A program made the translations under genes and the position numbers. DNA of 39,457 bases from Lachnospiraceae bacterium (GTDB lineage Bacteria; Bacillota; Clostridia; Lachnospirales; Lachnospiraceae), in NCBI GenBank assembly GCA_024695575.1, contig JAILHY010000153.1:1-39457 (forward strand), written 5' to 3'. Numbering within the stretch: position 1 is the first letter of the stretch; each line of letters begins with the position of its first letter. The notes under the pieces are model-generated. The model made no database searches. It was not told where the DNA came from and saw only the letters and a program-made list of their open reading frames with translations. Below, piece after piece: positions 6,742 through 14,524 of the stretch.

Positions 6742-7830
6742 ATGATTTCCAACCAGGTATTGCAGAATGCAATCGACGGACTTAAGGCAATTGCAAGGGT
6801 AGAATTCATCATCGTGGACACTGAGGGCAAGGATGTGGTTTCAACTACCACACAGACTGCCAACATATCAAGAGCTGCGCGGGAATTTGCAATGGGGCCT
6901 GCGGACTCCCAGGAAATCCAGGGGTATCAGTATTTCAAGATCTATGACGAGATCCAGATCGAGTATATTCTCATCGCCTGCGGTACCGGCGAGGATGTAT
7001 ACACCATAGGCAAGATGGTGGCTTTCCAGATCCAGAACCTTATCGTAGCCTACAAGGAACGTTTTGACAGGGATAACTTTATCAAGAACCTTCTTCTTGA
7101 TAACCTGCTCCTGGTTGATATCTACAGCCGCGCCAAGAAGCTCCACATTCCTACGGACAACAGGCGCGTCGTTATGATCGTTGAAGCCGAGGATTCCAAG
7201 GATCTTAATATCCTTGAGATCATCAGGACACATTATGGTTCGGGTACCAATGATTTTATCACAGCGGTGGATGAACGTGACGTTATCGTCGTTAAAGATA
7301 TAGAAGAAGGCGACTTCAGAGAGGAAGTTGACAAGGCTGCGGATCAGATCATCGCCGCACTTGAAGCGGAGACCGTTGAGGGCGTGCGCGTAGCTTACGG
7401 AACACCTGCAGGTGAGATCAAGGAAGTAAGCCGTTCCTACAAGGAAGCCAAGATGGCTCTTGATGTAGGAAAGATCTTCTTCGAAGAGCGTAACGTTATC
7501 GCTTATTCTGCACTTGGCATCGGAAGACTTATATATCAGCTCCCGATCCCGCTTTGCAAACTGTTCATCAAGGAGATCTTCGGTGGCCGCAATCCCGATG
7601 ACTTCGACGCGGAGACTCTTGATACCATCGACAAGTTTTTTGAGAACAGCCTTAATGTTTCCGAAACATCCAGACAGCTTTTCATTCACAGAAATACGCT
7701 GGTTTACAGACTGGACAAGCTTCAGAAAACAACCGGGCTCGATTTAAGAGTCTACGACGATGCCATCACCTTCAAGATCGCAATGATGGTTGTCAAATAC
7801 ATGAAATACATGGAAAGCATTGAATATTAA
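6742..7830 (+). CDS. CdaR/PucR-family transcriptional regulator
   Basis: A 362-residue protein. Residues 1 to about 135 resemble the putative sugar-diacid-recognition domain of CdaR-type regulators (ISNQVLQNAIDGL..., IGKMVAFQIQNL). The middle carries a GGDEF-like PucR linker region (VRVAYGTPAGEIKEVSRSYKEAK..LDVG). The C-terminus has the family helix-turn-helix at about 304-345 (NVSETSRQLFIHRNTLVYRL). It should bind DNA, with a small ligand or cell state sensed by the N-terminal part. ATG 6742 is preferred over GTG 6730 because GGAGG (6732-6736) directly precedes it. Only 16 bases separate it from ftsE, so it probably heads the ftsEX operon and may autoregulate it, which would be unusual for this family. 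Confidence 0.8.
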   Translation: MISNQVLQNAIDGLKAIARVEFIIVDTEGKDVVSTTTQTANISRAAREFAMGPADSQEIQGYQYFKIYDEIQIEYILIACGTGEDVYTIGKMVAFQIQNLIVAYKERFDRDNFIKNLLLDNLLLVDIYSRAKKLHIPTDNRRVVMIVEAEDSKDLNILEIIRTHYGSGTNDFITAVDERDVIVVKDIEEGDFREEVDKAADQIIAALEAETVEGVRVAYGTPAGEIKEVSRSYKEAKMALDVGKIFFEERNVIAYSALGIGRLIYQLPIPLCKLFIKEIFGGRNPDDFDAETLDTIDKFFENSLNVSETSRQLFIHRNTLVYRLDKLQKTTGLDLRVYDDAITFKIAMMVVKYMKYMESIEY

Positions 7831-7846
7831 GTAAGAGGAAAGATTT

Positions 7847-8578
7847 ATGGCTTTTTCCAAACGTAAAAAGAAATACATGGAGGACGATGAGATCATCGTT
7901 ATCGATAATGTCACCAAGTCCTACCAGGCCGGTGTTCCCGCTTTGAGCGAAGTTAACATCAGGATAAAGAAAGGCGAGTTTGTGTTCATTGTGGGCGACA
8001 GCGGATCGGGTAAATCCACGCTGATCAAGCTTCTTTTGCGCGAACTTACCCCTACAGACGGCGGGATCTATGTACTTAACTACAATCTTAACAAGATCAG
8101 ACACCGTAAGATTCCCAAGTTCAGACGTAATATCGGTGTAGTGTTTCAGGATTTCAGACTTCTGAAAGACCGTAACGTATACGAAAATGTTGCTTTTGCA
8201 CAGAGAATTATTCAGGTTCCGGGCAAGCAGATCCGTAAGAACGTGCCCGCGATCCTTGCAACAGTCGGCCTTGCCGGCAAATATAAAGCCAAGCCCAATC
8301 GTCTTTCCGGCGGTGAACAGCAGCGTGTAGCCATAGCCCGCGCACTGGTCAACAAGCCGGCTATTCTTTTGGCGGACGAGCCTACGGGTAATCTGGATCC
8401 CAGGAATTCAATGGAGATCATGCGGCTCCTTGAGGAAATAAACGAGGCAGGAACCACAGTCATCATGGTCACACACAACAGAGATATCGTAAATGCCATG
8501 CAGAAACGCGTTATCACCCTCCACAGAGGCGTGGTGGTAAGCGATCAGGAAAGAGGGGTATACGTAGATGAGGATTAG
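7847..8578 (+). CDS. ftsE: Cell division ATP-binding protein FtsE
   Basis: An ABC ATPase of 243 residues on the cytoplasmic face that pairs with FtsX to control peptidoglycan hydrolases during division. Walker A GDSGSGKST has its Lys at residue 56; the Q-loop is VVFQDFRLL; the signature is LSGGEQQRVAIARAL; Walker B is ILLADEPTGNLD; the switch His is in VTHN. FRRNIGVVFQDFRLLKDRNV is characteristic of FtsE rather than other exporters. The N-terminus carries about 13 extra, very basic residues (MAFSKRKKKYMED). It overlaps ftsX by 11 bases, which suggests translational coupling. AGAGGAAAG precedes the ATG. Confidence 0.95.
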   Translation: MAFSKRKKKYMEDDEIIVIDNVTKSYQAGVPALSEVNIRIKKGEFVFIVGDSGSGKSTLIKLLLRELTPTDGGIYVLNYNLNKIRHRKIPKFRRNIGVVFQDFRLLKDRNVYENVAFAQRIIQVPGKQIRKNVPAILATVGLAGKYKAKPNRLSGGEQQRVAIARALVNKPAILLADEPTGNLDPRNSMEIMRLLEEINEAGTTVIMVTHNRDIVNAMQKRVITLHRGVVVSDQERGVYVDED

Positions 8579-9464
8579 TACACTTTTCTATACCCTTTGG
8601 CAGGGCATTAAGAACATTTTCAGAAACAAACTGTTTTCAACCGCATCGGTAGCGACAATTGCCGCATGTCTTTTCCTTTTCGGCATCTTCTATTCGATAC
8701 TGGCCAACTTCCAGAATATCGTCAAGACTGCAGAAGAAGGAGTTTGTGTCGTAGTTTTCTTTGACGAAGGCATCTCGGACAAAAGAGTCGAAGAGATCGG
8801 CGAGATCATTCAGCGAAGAGCTGAGGTTTCATCAGTCAATTACGTTTCGGCCGACGAAGCATGGGAGGAATTCCGCAAGGAATATCTCGGAGACTACAGT
8901 GACGGATTTACAGAGAATCCTCTGGCTAACGACAGCAGTTACCAGATCTACTTAAGCGACGTGTCGATGCAGAGCGCTTTGGTTACATATCTTGAGTCGC
9001 TTCCCGGTATCAGAGAGGTTAAAAGATCCGAGCTTACAGCACTTACCTTAAGCAATGCCAATAAGCTCATAGGATATGTTTCGCTTGGTATCATTGTGAT
9101 CCTTTTGGCAGTATCCATATTCCTGATAAGCAACACGGTTACCATCGGTATTTCGGTTCGCCGTGAGGAGATCTCCATCATGAAGTACATCGGTGCAACG
9201 GATTTCTTTGTTCGTGCGCCCTTCGTGATCGAGGGCCTTCTGATAGGACTCATAGGTGCAGCGATTCCTTTGGGGATCATTTACTTTATCTATAACAGGG
9301 CCCTTAACTTCCTGACGGAACAGTTTTCGGTGCTCTCATCCCTACTTAATTTCCTTACGGTGGATGAGATATTCAGGATCCTGGTGCCCGTATCTCTCGG
9401 TATCGGCGTGGGCATCGGTTTTATCGGTAGTTTCACCACAGTCCGTAAGCACCTGAGGGTATAA
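8568..9464 (+). CDS. ftsX: Cell division protein FtsX
   Basis: A 298-residue membrane partner of FtsE. Four membrane segments lie at about residues 22-45, 167-188, 217-241 and 275-290, with a large extracellular loop between the first two (VCVVVFFDEGISD..., SVNYVSADEAWEEFRKEYLG). That loop is the part that contacts the hydrolase. SVRREEISIMKYIGATDFFVRAPFVIEG is the conserved cytoplasmic coupling segment of the MacB-FtsX fold. The start codon is inside ftsE. A short inverted repeat (CTTAACC/GGTTAAG, 9468-9489) lies in the 40-base gap to the M23 gene. Confidence 0.95.
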   Translation: MRISTLFYTLWQGIKNIFRNKLFSTASVATIAACLFLFGIFYSILANFQNIVKTAEEGVCVVVFFDEGISDKRVEEIGEIIQRRAEVSSVNYVSADEAWEEFRKEYLGDYSDGFTENPLANDSSYQIYLSDVSMQSALVTYLESLPGIREVKRSELTALTLSNANKLIGYVSLGIIVILLAVSIFLISNTVTIGISVRREEISIMKYIGATDFFVRAPFVIEGLLIGLIGAAIPLGIIYFIYNRALNFLTEQFSVLSSLLNFLTVDEIFRILVPVSLGIGVGIGFIGSFTTVRKHLRV

Positions 9465-9504
9465 GACTTAACCGCAAATCCGGGTTAAGGGGAAGGAGGC
9501 TGCA

Positions 9505-10743
9505 TTGAAAAAACTGAATAGAACAGTTTCGCTGGTATGTATACTGTGCATCCTGCTTTCTTTTTCCGGAACGGGCGTGTATGCGGACGGCGGAATTTCA
9601 TCCATTACCAATGACAGCATCAAACAGAAACAGGATCAGATAGCCAATTCCAAGAACGAAAAGCAGCAGCTTCAGGCAAGCCTTTCCAATGCCAAGGCCA
9701 TGAAAAAGGAACTCGAGGCCTTAAGGAACGACACTGCGGCTTACATTACCAAGATTGACGGGCAGATCGCAGATATTCAGGCAAATATCGAGAATTACAA
9801 GCTTCAGATCGAGGCTAAGGTTCAGGAAATCGAGGAGATGAGCAGGGAGCTTGATCAGGCAATAGCCGTTCAGGATGCCCAGTACGAGGCCATGAAGGCC
9901 AGGATCCGCTTTATGTACGAAAGGGGAGACACCTTCTATTTGGAGCTCATGTTCGAAGCCAAGAGCTTCGGCGATCTGCTTACCAAAGCCAATTATATTG
10001 AACGTCTCACAACATATGACCGTAACAAGCTTGAGGAATACAAGGCCATAACAGAGTGGACCAAGCTTTGCAAGGAAACTCTTGAGGCTGAAAAAGAAGT
10101 CCTTGACGAGGCAGAGGCTTCACTTGAAGCAGAAGAAGCTTCGCTTCAGGAAATGATGCACGATAAAGAAGTTCAGCTTGCAAGCTATAAGCAGCAGATC
10201 ATGTCCAAGGAAGAGGACATTAAGGCCTACGAGGAGGAGATCGCTGCAAGAGACAAGCTCATTCAGCAACTGGAAGTTGCTATTACGGATGAGCAGAAAC
10301 GTATCGCAAGGGAACGAGGGATTCTTTTTGAATACGACGGCAGTAAGTTCACCTGGCCGGCACCTTCCTACGTAGCCATCACCGATGATTTCGGATATCG
10401 TACGGATCCTTTCACCGGTAGGACTTCGTATCACAGCGGTATTGATATGGCATCAGCTGCGGGAACGCCTATACTTGCGGCGTTTGACGGCGTTGTGGTT
10501 GCGGCAGCTTCGGACTGGTCCATGGGTAATTATGTCATGATCAACCATGGAAACGGGCTGTATACGGTTTATATGCATTCAAGCAAGCTGCTTGTTAAAA
10601 AAGATGATATTGTCAAGAGAGGAGAAAAAATTGCTCTTGTTGGTTCAACGGGACGATCCACAGGTAATCACCTGCACTTCAGCGTTCGTCTCAACGGCCA
10701 ATATGTGAGCCCCTGGCCTTATCTTAAGACCGGCGTTAAGTAA
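9505..10743 (+). CDS. PcsB/EnvC-like coiled-coil M23 peptidoglycan hydrolase
   Basis: A secreted murein endopeptidase of 412 residues, the probable FtsEX-controlled hydrolase. A signal peptide ending near VYADG (residues 1-28) is followed by a long coiled coil (about 33-275), then a LytM domain. The zinc ligands are intact: His310 and Asp314 in HSGID, and His391 in HLHF; His389 is also present. The protein is therefore predicted to be an active enzyme, unlike E. coli EnvC, which only activates amidases. Translation starts at TTG 9505 behind a perfect AAGGAGG (9493-9499). By position and layout it corresponds to EnvC of E. coli, PcsB of streptococci and CwlO of Bacillus. The catalytic class differs among these, so no gene symbol is given. 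Confidence 0.9.
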   Translation: MKKLNRTVSLVCILCILLSFSGTGVYADGGISSITNDSIKQKQDQIANSKNEKQQLQASLSNAKAMKKELEALRNDTAAYITKIDGQIADIQANIENYKLQIEAKVQEIEEMSRELDQAIAVQDAQYEAMKARIRFMYERGDTFYLELMFEAKSFGDLLTKANYIERLTTYDRNKLEEYKAITEWTKLCKETLEAEKEVLDEAEASLEAEEASLQEMMHDKEVQLASYKQQIMSKEEDIKAYEEEIAARDKLIQQLEVAITDEQKRIARERGILFEYDGSKFTWPAPSYVAITDDFGYRTDPFTGRTSYHSGIDMASAAGTPILAAFDGVVVAAASDWSMGNYVMINHGNGLYTVYMHSSKLLVKKDDIVKRGEKIALVGSTGRSTGNHLHFSVRLNGQYVSPWPYLKTGVK

Positions 10744-10751
10744 CACGTAAT

Positions 10752-12044
10752 ATGAACGAAATTGAAATTGAACGAATGGAAGCAAAGCCTGCAAAGGGCG
10801 GGGCTGTGAAGTTTATCACGGGTCTCCTTATCGGATTCCTTGCGGCAGTGCTTATCACGGGTTATTCCCTTAACCTTTACTACGGCAAGCAAAGACAGCA
10901 ATACGAAGAGACATTTAAGGCTTACTCAGAAAAGATAAACGAAATGGGCAAGCTTGACGACGGAGCCGTAAACACCATTATCGATCAGGAGTTTGCGGAC
11001 AAAGTCGGTGATATATGTGACATAATCAACGGAACTTATTATTTCAGCGACGAGTTTAAACCCGAAGAAACCAGAGAAAAGATCTATGCCGCAATAATGG
11101 ATTCTATCGGGGATAAATATTCCTACTACTATACAGCCCGGGAATGGGAGGATGAGCAGGCGGACAGTGCAGGAACCTACTACGGAATAGGCTCCTACGT
11201 GGAGATAGACCAGGACAGCAGATATCCGAGACTCAGCGGTGTTTTCGAAGATTCTCCCGCGCAGAAAGCAGGTCTTCGCGACGGCGATCTTATAGCCGAA
11301 GTCAACGGCGAAGATGTTAACGGCTGGGAATTAAGCGATGTAGTCGCAAAGATCAGAGGCCCTGAGAATACTGACGTTAACCTTACGGTCATCAGAGGAA
11401 CGGAAAGACTTTCCATTACCGTTACCAGAGGCAAGGTTAACAGTATAGCAGTCAAATACGAAGTTAAGCGCGATAATATCGGCTATATCCAGCTTACCCA
11501 GTTTACAACCGCAGCTGAGCAGCAGTTTGCGGACGCGCTTTCTTCTTTAAAGAAACAGAAAGTAAAAGGAATCGTGCTGGATCTTCGCAGTAACCCCGGC
11601 GGAAATCTTTCCACAGTTCTCAATATCGGTGAGCAGTTGCTTCCTTACGGACGCATCACTTACATTGAGGACAGAGAAGGTAACAAAGAAGAATATTACA
11701 GCACCGGAAAGAACGAGATCAATATCCCCATGGTCGTTCTTGTTAACGAATACTCCGCAAGCGCATCAGAGCTCCTTACCGGCGCGCTCAGAGATTACAA
11801 GAAGGCTACGATCATCGGAACCAACACCTACGGTAAGGGTATAGTTCAGTCCATATATCCTCTTGCCGACGGCTCGGCAGTAAAGATCACCACCGCAAGC
11901 TACTTTACACCAAACGGTGAGTGCATCCACGGTAAAGGTATTGCACCCGATGTTGAAATAGAGTTCGATTCGGAGCTTTACTATGACGAGGAGAACCCTG
12001 TTGATAATCAGCTGGAATGCGCAATTGATTATCTCCTGAAATAA
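10752..12044 (+). CDS. S41 carboxy-terminal processing protease (CtpA-like)
   Basis: A membrane-anchored serine protease of 430 residues: short cytoplasmic tail, one membrane segment at about 23-42, PDZ domain around 150-230 (YGIGSYVEID...SPAQKAGLRDGDLIAEVNG), then the S41 catalytic domain. The Ser-Lys dyad is visible as Ser337 in SASASE and Lys362 in TYGKG, 25 residues apart as in CtpB. LDLRSNPGG and KGIAPDVEI are family signatures. It acts outside the membrane and may trim or activate secreted wall proteins such as the M23 enzyme encoded 8 bases upstream. No clear ribosome site precedes ATG 10752, which suggests coupling to the upstream gene. Confidence 0.92.
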   Translation: MNEIEIERMEAKPAKGGAVKFITGLLIGFLAAVLITGYSLNLYYGKQRQQYEETFKAYSEKINEMGKLDDGAVNTIIDQEFADKVGDICDIINGTYYFSDEFKPEETREKIYAAIMDSIGDKYSYYYTAREWEDEQADSAGTYYGIGSYVEIDQDSRYPRLSGVFEDSPAQKAGLRDGDLIAEVNGEDVNGWELSDVVAKIRGPENTDVNLTVIRGTERLSITVTRGKVNSIAVKYEVKRDNIGYIQLTQFTTAAEQQFADALSSLKKQKVKGIVLDLRSNPGGNLSTVLNIGEQLLPYGRITYIEDREGNKEEYYSTGKNEINIPMVVLVNEYSASASELLTGALRDYKKATIIGTNTYGKGIVQSIYPLADGSAVKITTASYFTPNGECIHGKGIAPDVEIEFDSELYYDEENPVDNQLECAIDYLLK

Positions 12045-12065
12045 AGTGTGACACGGAGGCTGCTT

Positions 12066-13232
12066 ATGAAAGAAGGCTTAAACGGCAGCGCCTATGTAGA
12101 GATCAACAATACGATTATTGAGCAAAATGCCCGGATCATGTGCCGGGCTTTTCCTCATGAATACAATATTGCGGTTGTAAAAGGAAATGCCTACGGTCAT
12201 GGATACGGTGTCATTCCTGCCATGGTTAAGGGCGGGATCAATGCCTTTGCGGTTGCAAGACTGTCGGAAGCCTTGCAGGTAAGGGATTACGACAAGCTTC
12301 ACCCCGTGATCATGCTGGAACCTGTTATGCCGGAGCTTCTTAAGACCTGCGCAGACAACAACGTCTCCATATGCGTGTGTGACCGGGAAACCCTTGAAGA
12401 AGCGGTTAACAGCGGCCTTAAGCTTAAAATCCAGCTTAAGATCGACTGCGGAATGAACCGTCTTGGGTTTAAGGACGCTACCGAGATCACTGAAGTCGTT
12501 AAGCGCATTGATGAAAGCGGGCTTCTTTTCCTTGAAGGAGTGTTCAGTCATTTCCACACCTCCGGCTCCGTTGATCCGGAATATGCGGGGGATCTTAAGC
12601 GATTCGAGGAACTGACCTCGGGGATAGATCTTTCCAAGGTTCACATGGTTCACCTTGATAAGACGCAGACCCTTATTTTGCATGACACGCCCGAATATGC
12701 AAACGGTGCGCGCATTGGGATAGCTCTTTACGGATTCACTACGGTCCATGATCTTCCCACTACCATCAAGGGCCGGATTCGCAGGGCTCAGCGGGATTTC
12801 ATGCGCAAGCGCTATCATGTTCCCGATTGTAAGCCCATAGTTGAGTATGACGTTAAGAAAGCCTTTACTTTATATACACGCGTATTACAGGTAAAAGAAG
12901 CAAAACCCGGAGAATATGTGGGATACGGACTTCTGCACCACGTACTTGCGCCGGAGACCGTTGCCACCATCGATATCGGTTACTCCGACGGCATAGACAG
13001 ACGGCGCTTCGGAAGCTTTGTTTCCATCGGCGGAAAGAAATGCCCTATCATCGGTGAAGTGGGCATGAACATGTGCCAGGTGCTGGCAGACCCTACGGTA
13101 AAGCGGGGAGATCTGGTGACAGTGCTTGGAGGCGCGGTACCCATCGTCAGTGTAACGGGACATGTAGGTACCACCATGTACGAACTTATGACGGATATAG
13201 ATTCATCCATTCCGAGAGTATATGTAGATTAG
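12066..13232 (+). CDS. Divergent alanine-racemase-family PLP enzyme
   Basis: A 388-residue fold-type III PLP protein. The PLP lysine is Lys39 (VVKGNAYGHG), and the second catalytic base is Tyr306 in GYSDGI, both at family positions. It differs from housekeeping Alr in several ways. There is an insertion of roughly 30 mostly basic residues after ALYGF (GRIRRAQRDFMRKRYH region). VHLDKTQTLI stands where Alr has the usual ANSA segment. GEVGMNMCQVLAD stands at the GRVSMDQ-type segment that helps shape the substrate pocket. Racemisation of an amino acid is likely, but alanine is not assured. ATG 12066 is chosen over GTG 12048 because GGAGG (12055-12059) lies 6 bases before it. It sits in an operon with wall-precursor-like ligases, 10 bases before the ATP-grasp gene. 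Confidence 0.8.
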   Translation: MKEGLNGSAYVEINNTIIEQNARIMCRAFPHEYNIAVVKGNAYGHGYGVIPAMVKGGINAFAVARLSEALQVRDYDKLHPVIMLEPVMPELLKTCADNNVSICVCDRETLEEAVNSGLKLKIQLKIDCGMNRLGFKDATEITEVVKRIDESGLLFLEGVFSHFHTSGSVDPEYAGDLKRFEELTSGIDLSKVHMVHLDKTQTLILHDTPEYANGARIGIALYGFTTVHDLPTTIKGRIRRAQRDFMRKRYHVPDCKPIVEYDVKKAFTLYTRVLQVKEAKPGEYVGYGLLHHVLAPETVATIDIGYSDGIDRRRFGSFVSIGGKKCPIIGEVGMNMCQVLADPTVKRGDLVTVLGGAVPIVSVTGHVGTTMYELMTDIDSSIPRVYVD

Positions 13233-13242
13233 GAGGAATATC

Positions 13243-14469
13243 ATGCAGCGAAATGTGGTTCTGATCGGCTCAGACCTGAATGTATATTATATGGCGCGTT
13301 GCTGTCACGAAAAGTACGGCGAGCCCGTTGACGTTATTGCCACCGAGCCCATCAGGTTTACCCAGTACTCCAAGATCGTAAATATCGAATATCACAGCGA
13401 CTTAAAGACTCCCCAGGGATTTGTTCACGCTCTGAAAGAGTACGGTGCGGCACATTCTTCTCAGGGAAAGTCCCTATTGGTTCCCTGCCACGATGTGTAT
13501 GTACGGCTTTTGGTTGAGAACAGAGATGCCCTTGAGCCCTACTTTGTTTTTAACTGCCCGTCCTATGAGATAGTGGACAGCTTCCTTAAGAAGGAGAAGT
13601 TCTACAAGACTTACGCCAATTCCGGCCTTGATTTCGCAAGGACGCTTTTTTACGACTGCAGTGAAAAAGAAACCGCACCCATGCCCAAGGATATTGTCTA
13701 TCCCCTTATCATTAAGCCAAGCGACGGCATAGAGTACGGCAAGCATCATTTTGAGGGGCAGCCCAAGGTATTTAAGGCAACGACTCCCGACAATGCGGTC
13801 AATTTCATTAATAAGGTTAAAGAATCCGGCTACCGGGATACCCTGATCGTTCAGGAATTTATTCTCGGGGATGACAGCAGGCTCTTTGATGCAGTATTTT
13901 ACTGTAATAAAAAGGGCAAGGCAGAGCTTGCCACATTTGCCCAGATCGGTCTTCAGGAGCACGGCCCCACGGCACTTGGAAATGCAACTGTTTTGATCAA
14001 CGGCTTTAATGAGTTCGGTCACACACAGGAAACTGTTGAGAAGCTTAAGAATTTCCTTGAGAGCATCCACTATACGGGATTCGCCGAATTCGACCTTAAA
14101 TATGACGAGCGTACCAAGACCTTCAAGGTACTTGAGATCAACCCCCGTCAGGCACGCAGCAGCTACTATCTTGCGGCTTTGGGACACAACCTCATAGGCT
14201 ATCTTATCGAGGATCTTTTTGACGGCATTGAAAGAGATTTCGTTCTTCTTGATAAAGAAATCTTGCTTTCTATGGTTCCCAAGCGCATAATAAGGAAATA
14301 CATATTCAATGAGGATTACAAGAAGGAAGCTCTGAAGCTGTGGCGCAAGCGCCGCAAGGTGGATCCTTTGAAGTATCGCAGGGAGAGGTCCATCAAGCAT
14401 CGTCTTTACCTCATTGCAAGAGCGTTCAACTACAGCAAAAAATATAAAATAAACAAGAATACAATCTAA
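13243..14469 (+). CDS. ATP-grasp carboxylate-amine ligase, D-aspartate-ligase-like
   Basis: A 408-residue cytoplasmic ligase, the size of Enterococcus faecium Aslfm. That enzyme uses ATP to attach D-aspartate to the side chain of residue 3 in UDP-MurNAc-pentapeptide. The N-terminus (VVLIGSDLNVYYMARCCHE, then RFTQYSKIV) follows the Aslfm/carbamoyl-phosphate-synthase-like pre-grasp fold. PLIIKPSDG gives the ATP-binding Lys, TLIVQEFILGDD the linker, and FKVLEINPRQARSSYYLAALG the metal-binding Glu/Asn segment. The C-terminal 60 residues are strongly basic. A ribosome site, AGGAGG, precedes the ATG. Neighbours (racemase, AsnB, MurE-like) fit a role on a peptidoglycan peptide. The amino acid and acceptor are not shown by sequence. 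Confidence 0.78.
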   Translation: MQRNVVLIGSDLNVYYMARCCHEKYGEPVDVIATEPIRFTQYSKIVNIEYHSDLKTPQGFVHALKEYGAAHSSQGKSLLVPCHDVYVRLLVENRDALEPYFVFNCPSYEIVDSFLKKEKFYKTYANSGLDFARTLFYDCSEKETAPMPKDIVYPLIIKPSDGIEYGKHHFEGQPKVFKATTPDNAVNFINKVKESGYRDTLIVQEFILGDDSRLFDAVFYCNKKGKAELATFAQIGLQEHGPTALGNATVLINGFNEFGHTQETVEKLKNFLESIHYTGFAEFDLKYDERTKTFKVLEINPRQARSSYYLAALGHNLIGYLIEDLFDGIERDFVLLDKEILLSMVPKRIIRKYIFNEDYKKEALKLWRKRRKVDPLKYRRERSIKHRLYLIARAFNYSKKYKINKNTI

Positions 14470-14505
14470 CCTGTCATCCTGAGCGAAGCGAAGGATCATG
14501 ACAGG
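14470..14505. repeat. Dispersed palindromic (REP-like) repeat
   Basis: CCTGTCAT (14470-14477) and ATGACAGG (14498-14505) enclose CCTGAGCGAAGCGAAGG. This matches the widespread intergenic repeat with core TCNTGAGCGAAGCGAAG, known in many phyla and recognisable when mistranslated as LRFAQDD on the other strand. It forms a hairpin in the 55-base gap between two genes of one operon. Only one copy is in this window. Confidence 0.75.
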
Positions 14506-14524
14506 GTAAGGAGAATGTGAATTT

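Noticed and set aside
6868-7689. 273-codon minus-strand ORF opposite the CdaR-like gene
   Set aside because: The + strand protein is clearly a regulator family member; the antisense frame has no recognisable domain or ribosome site.
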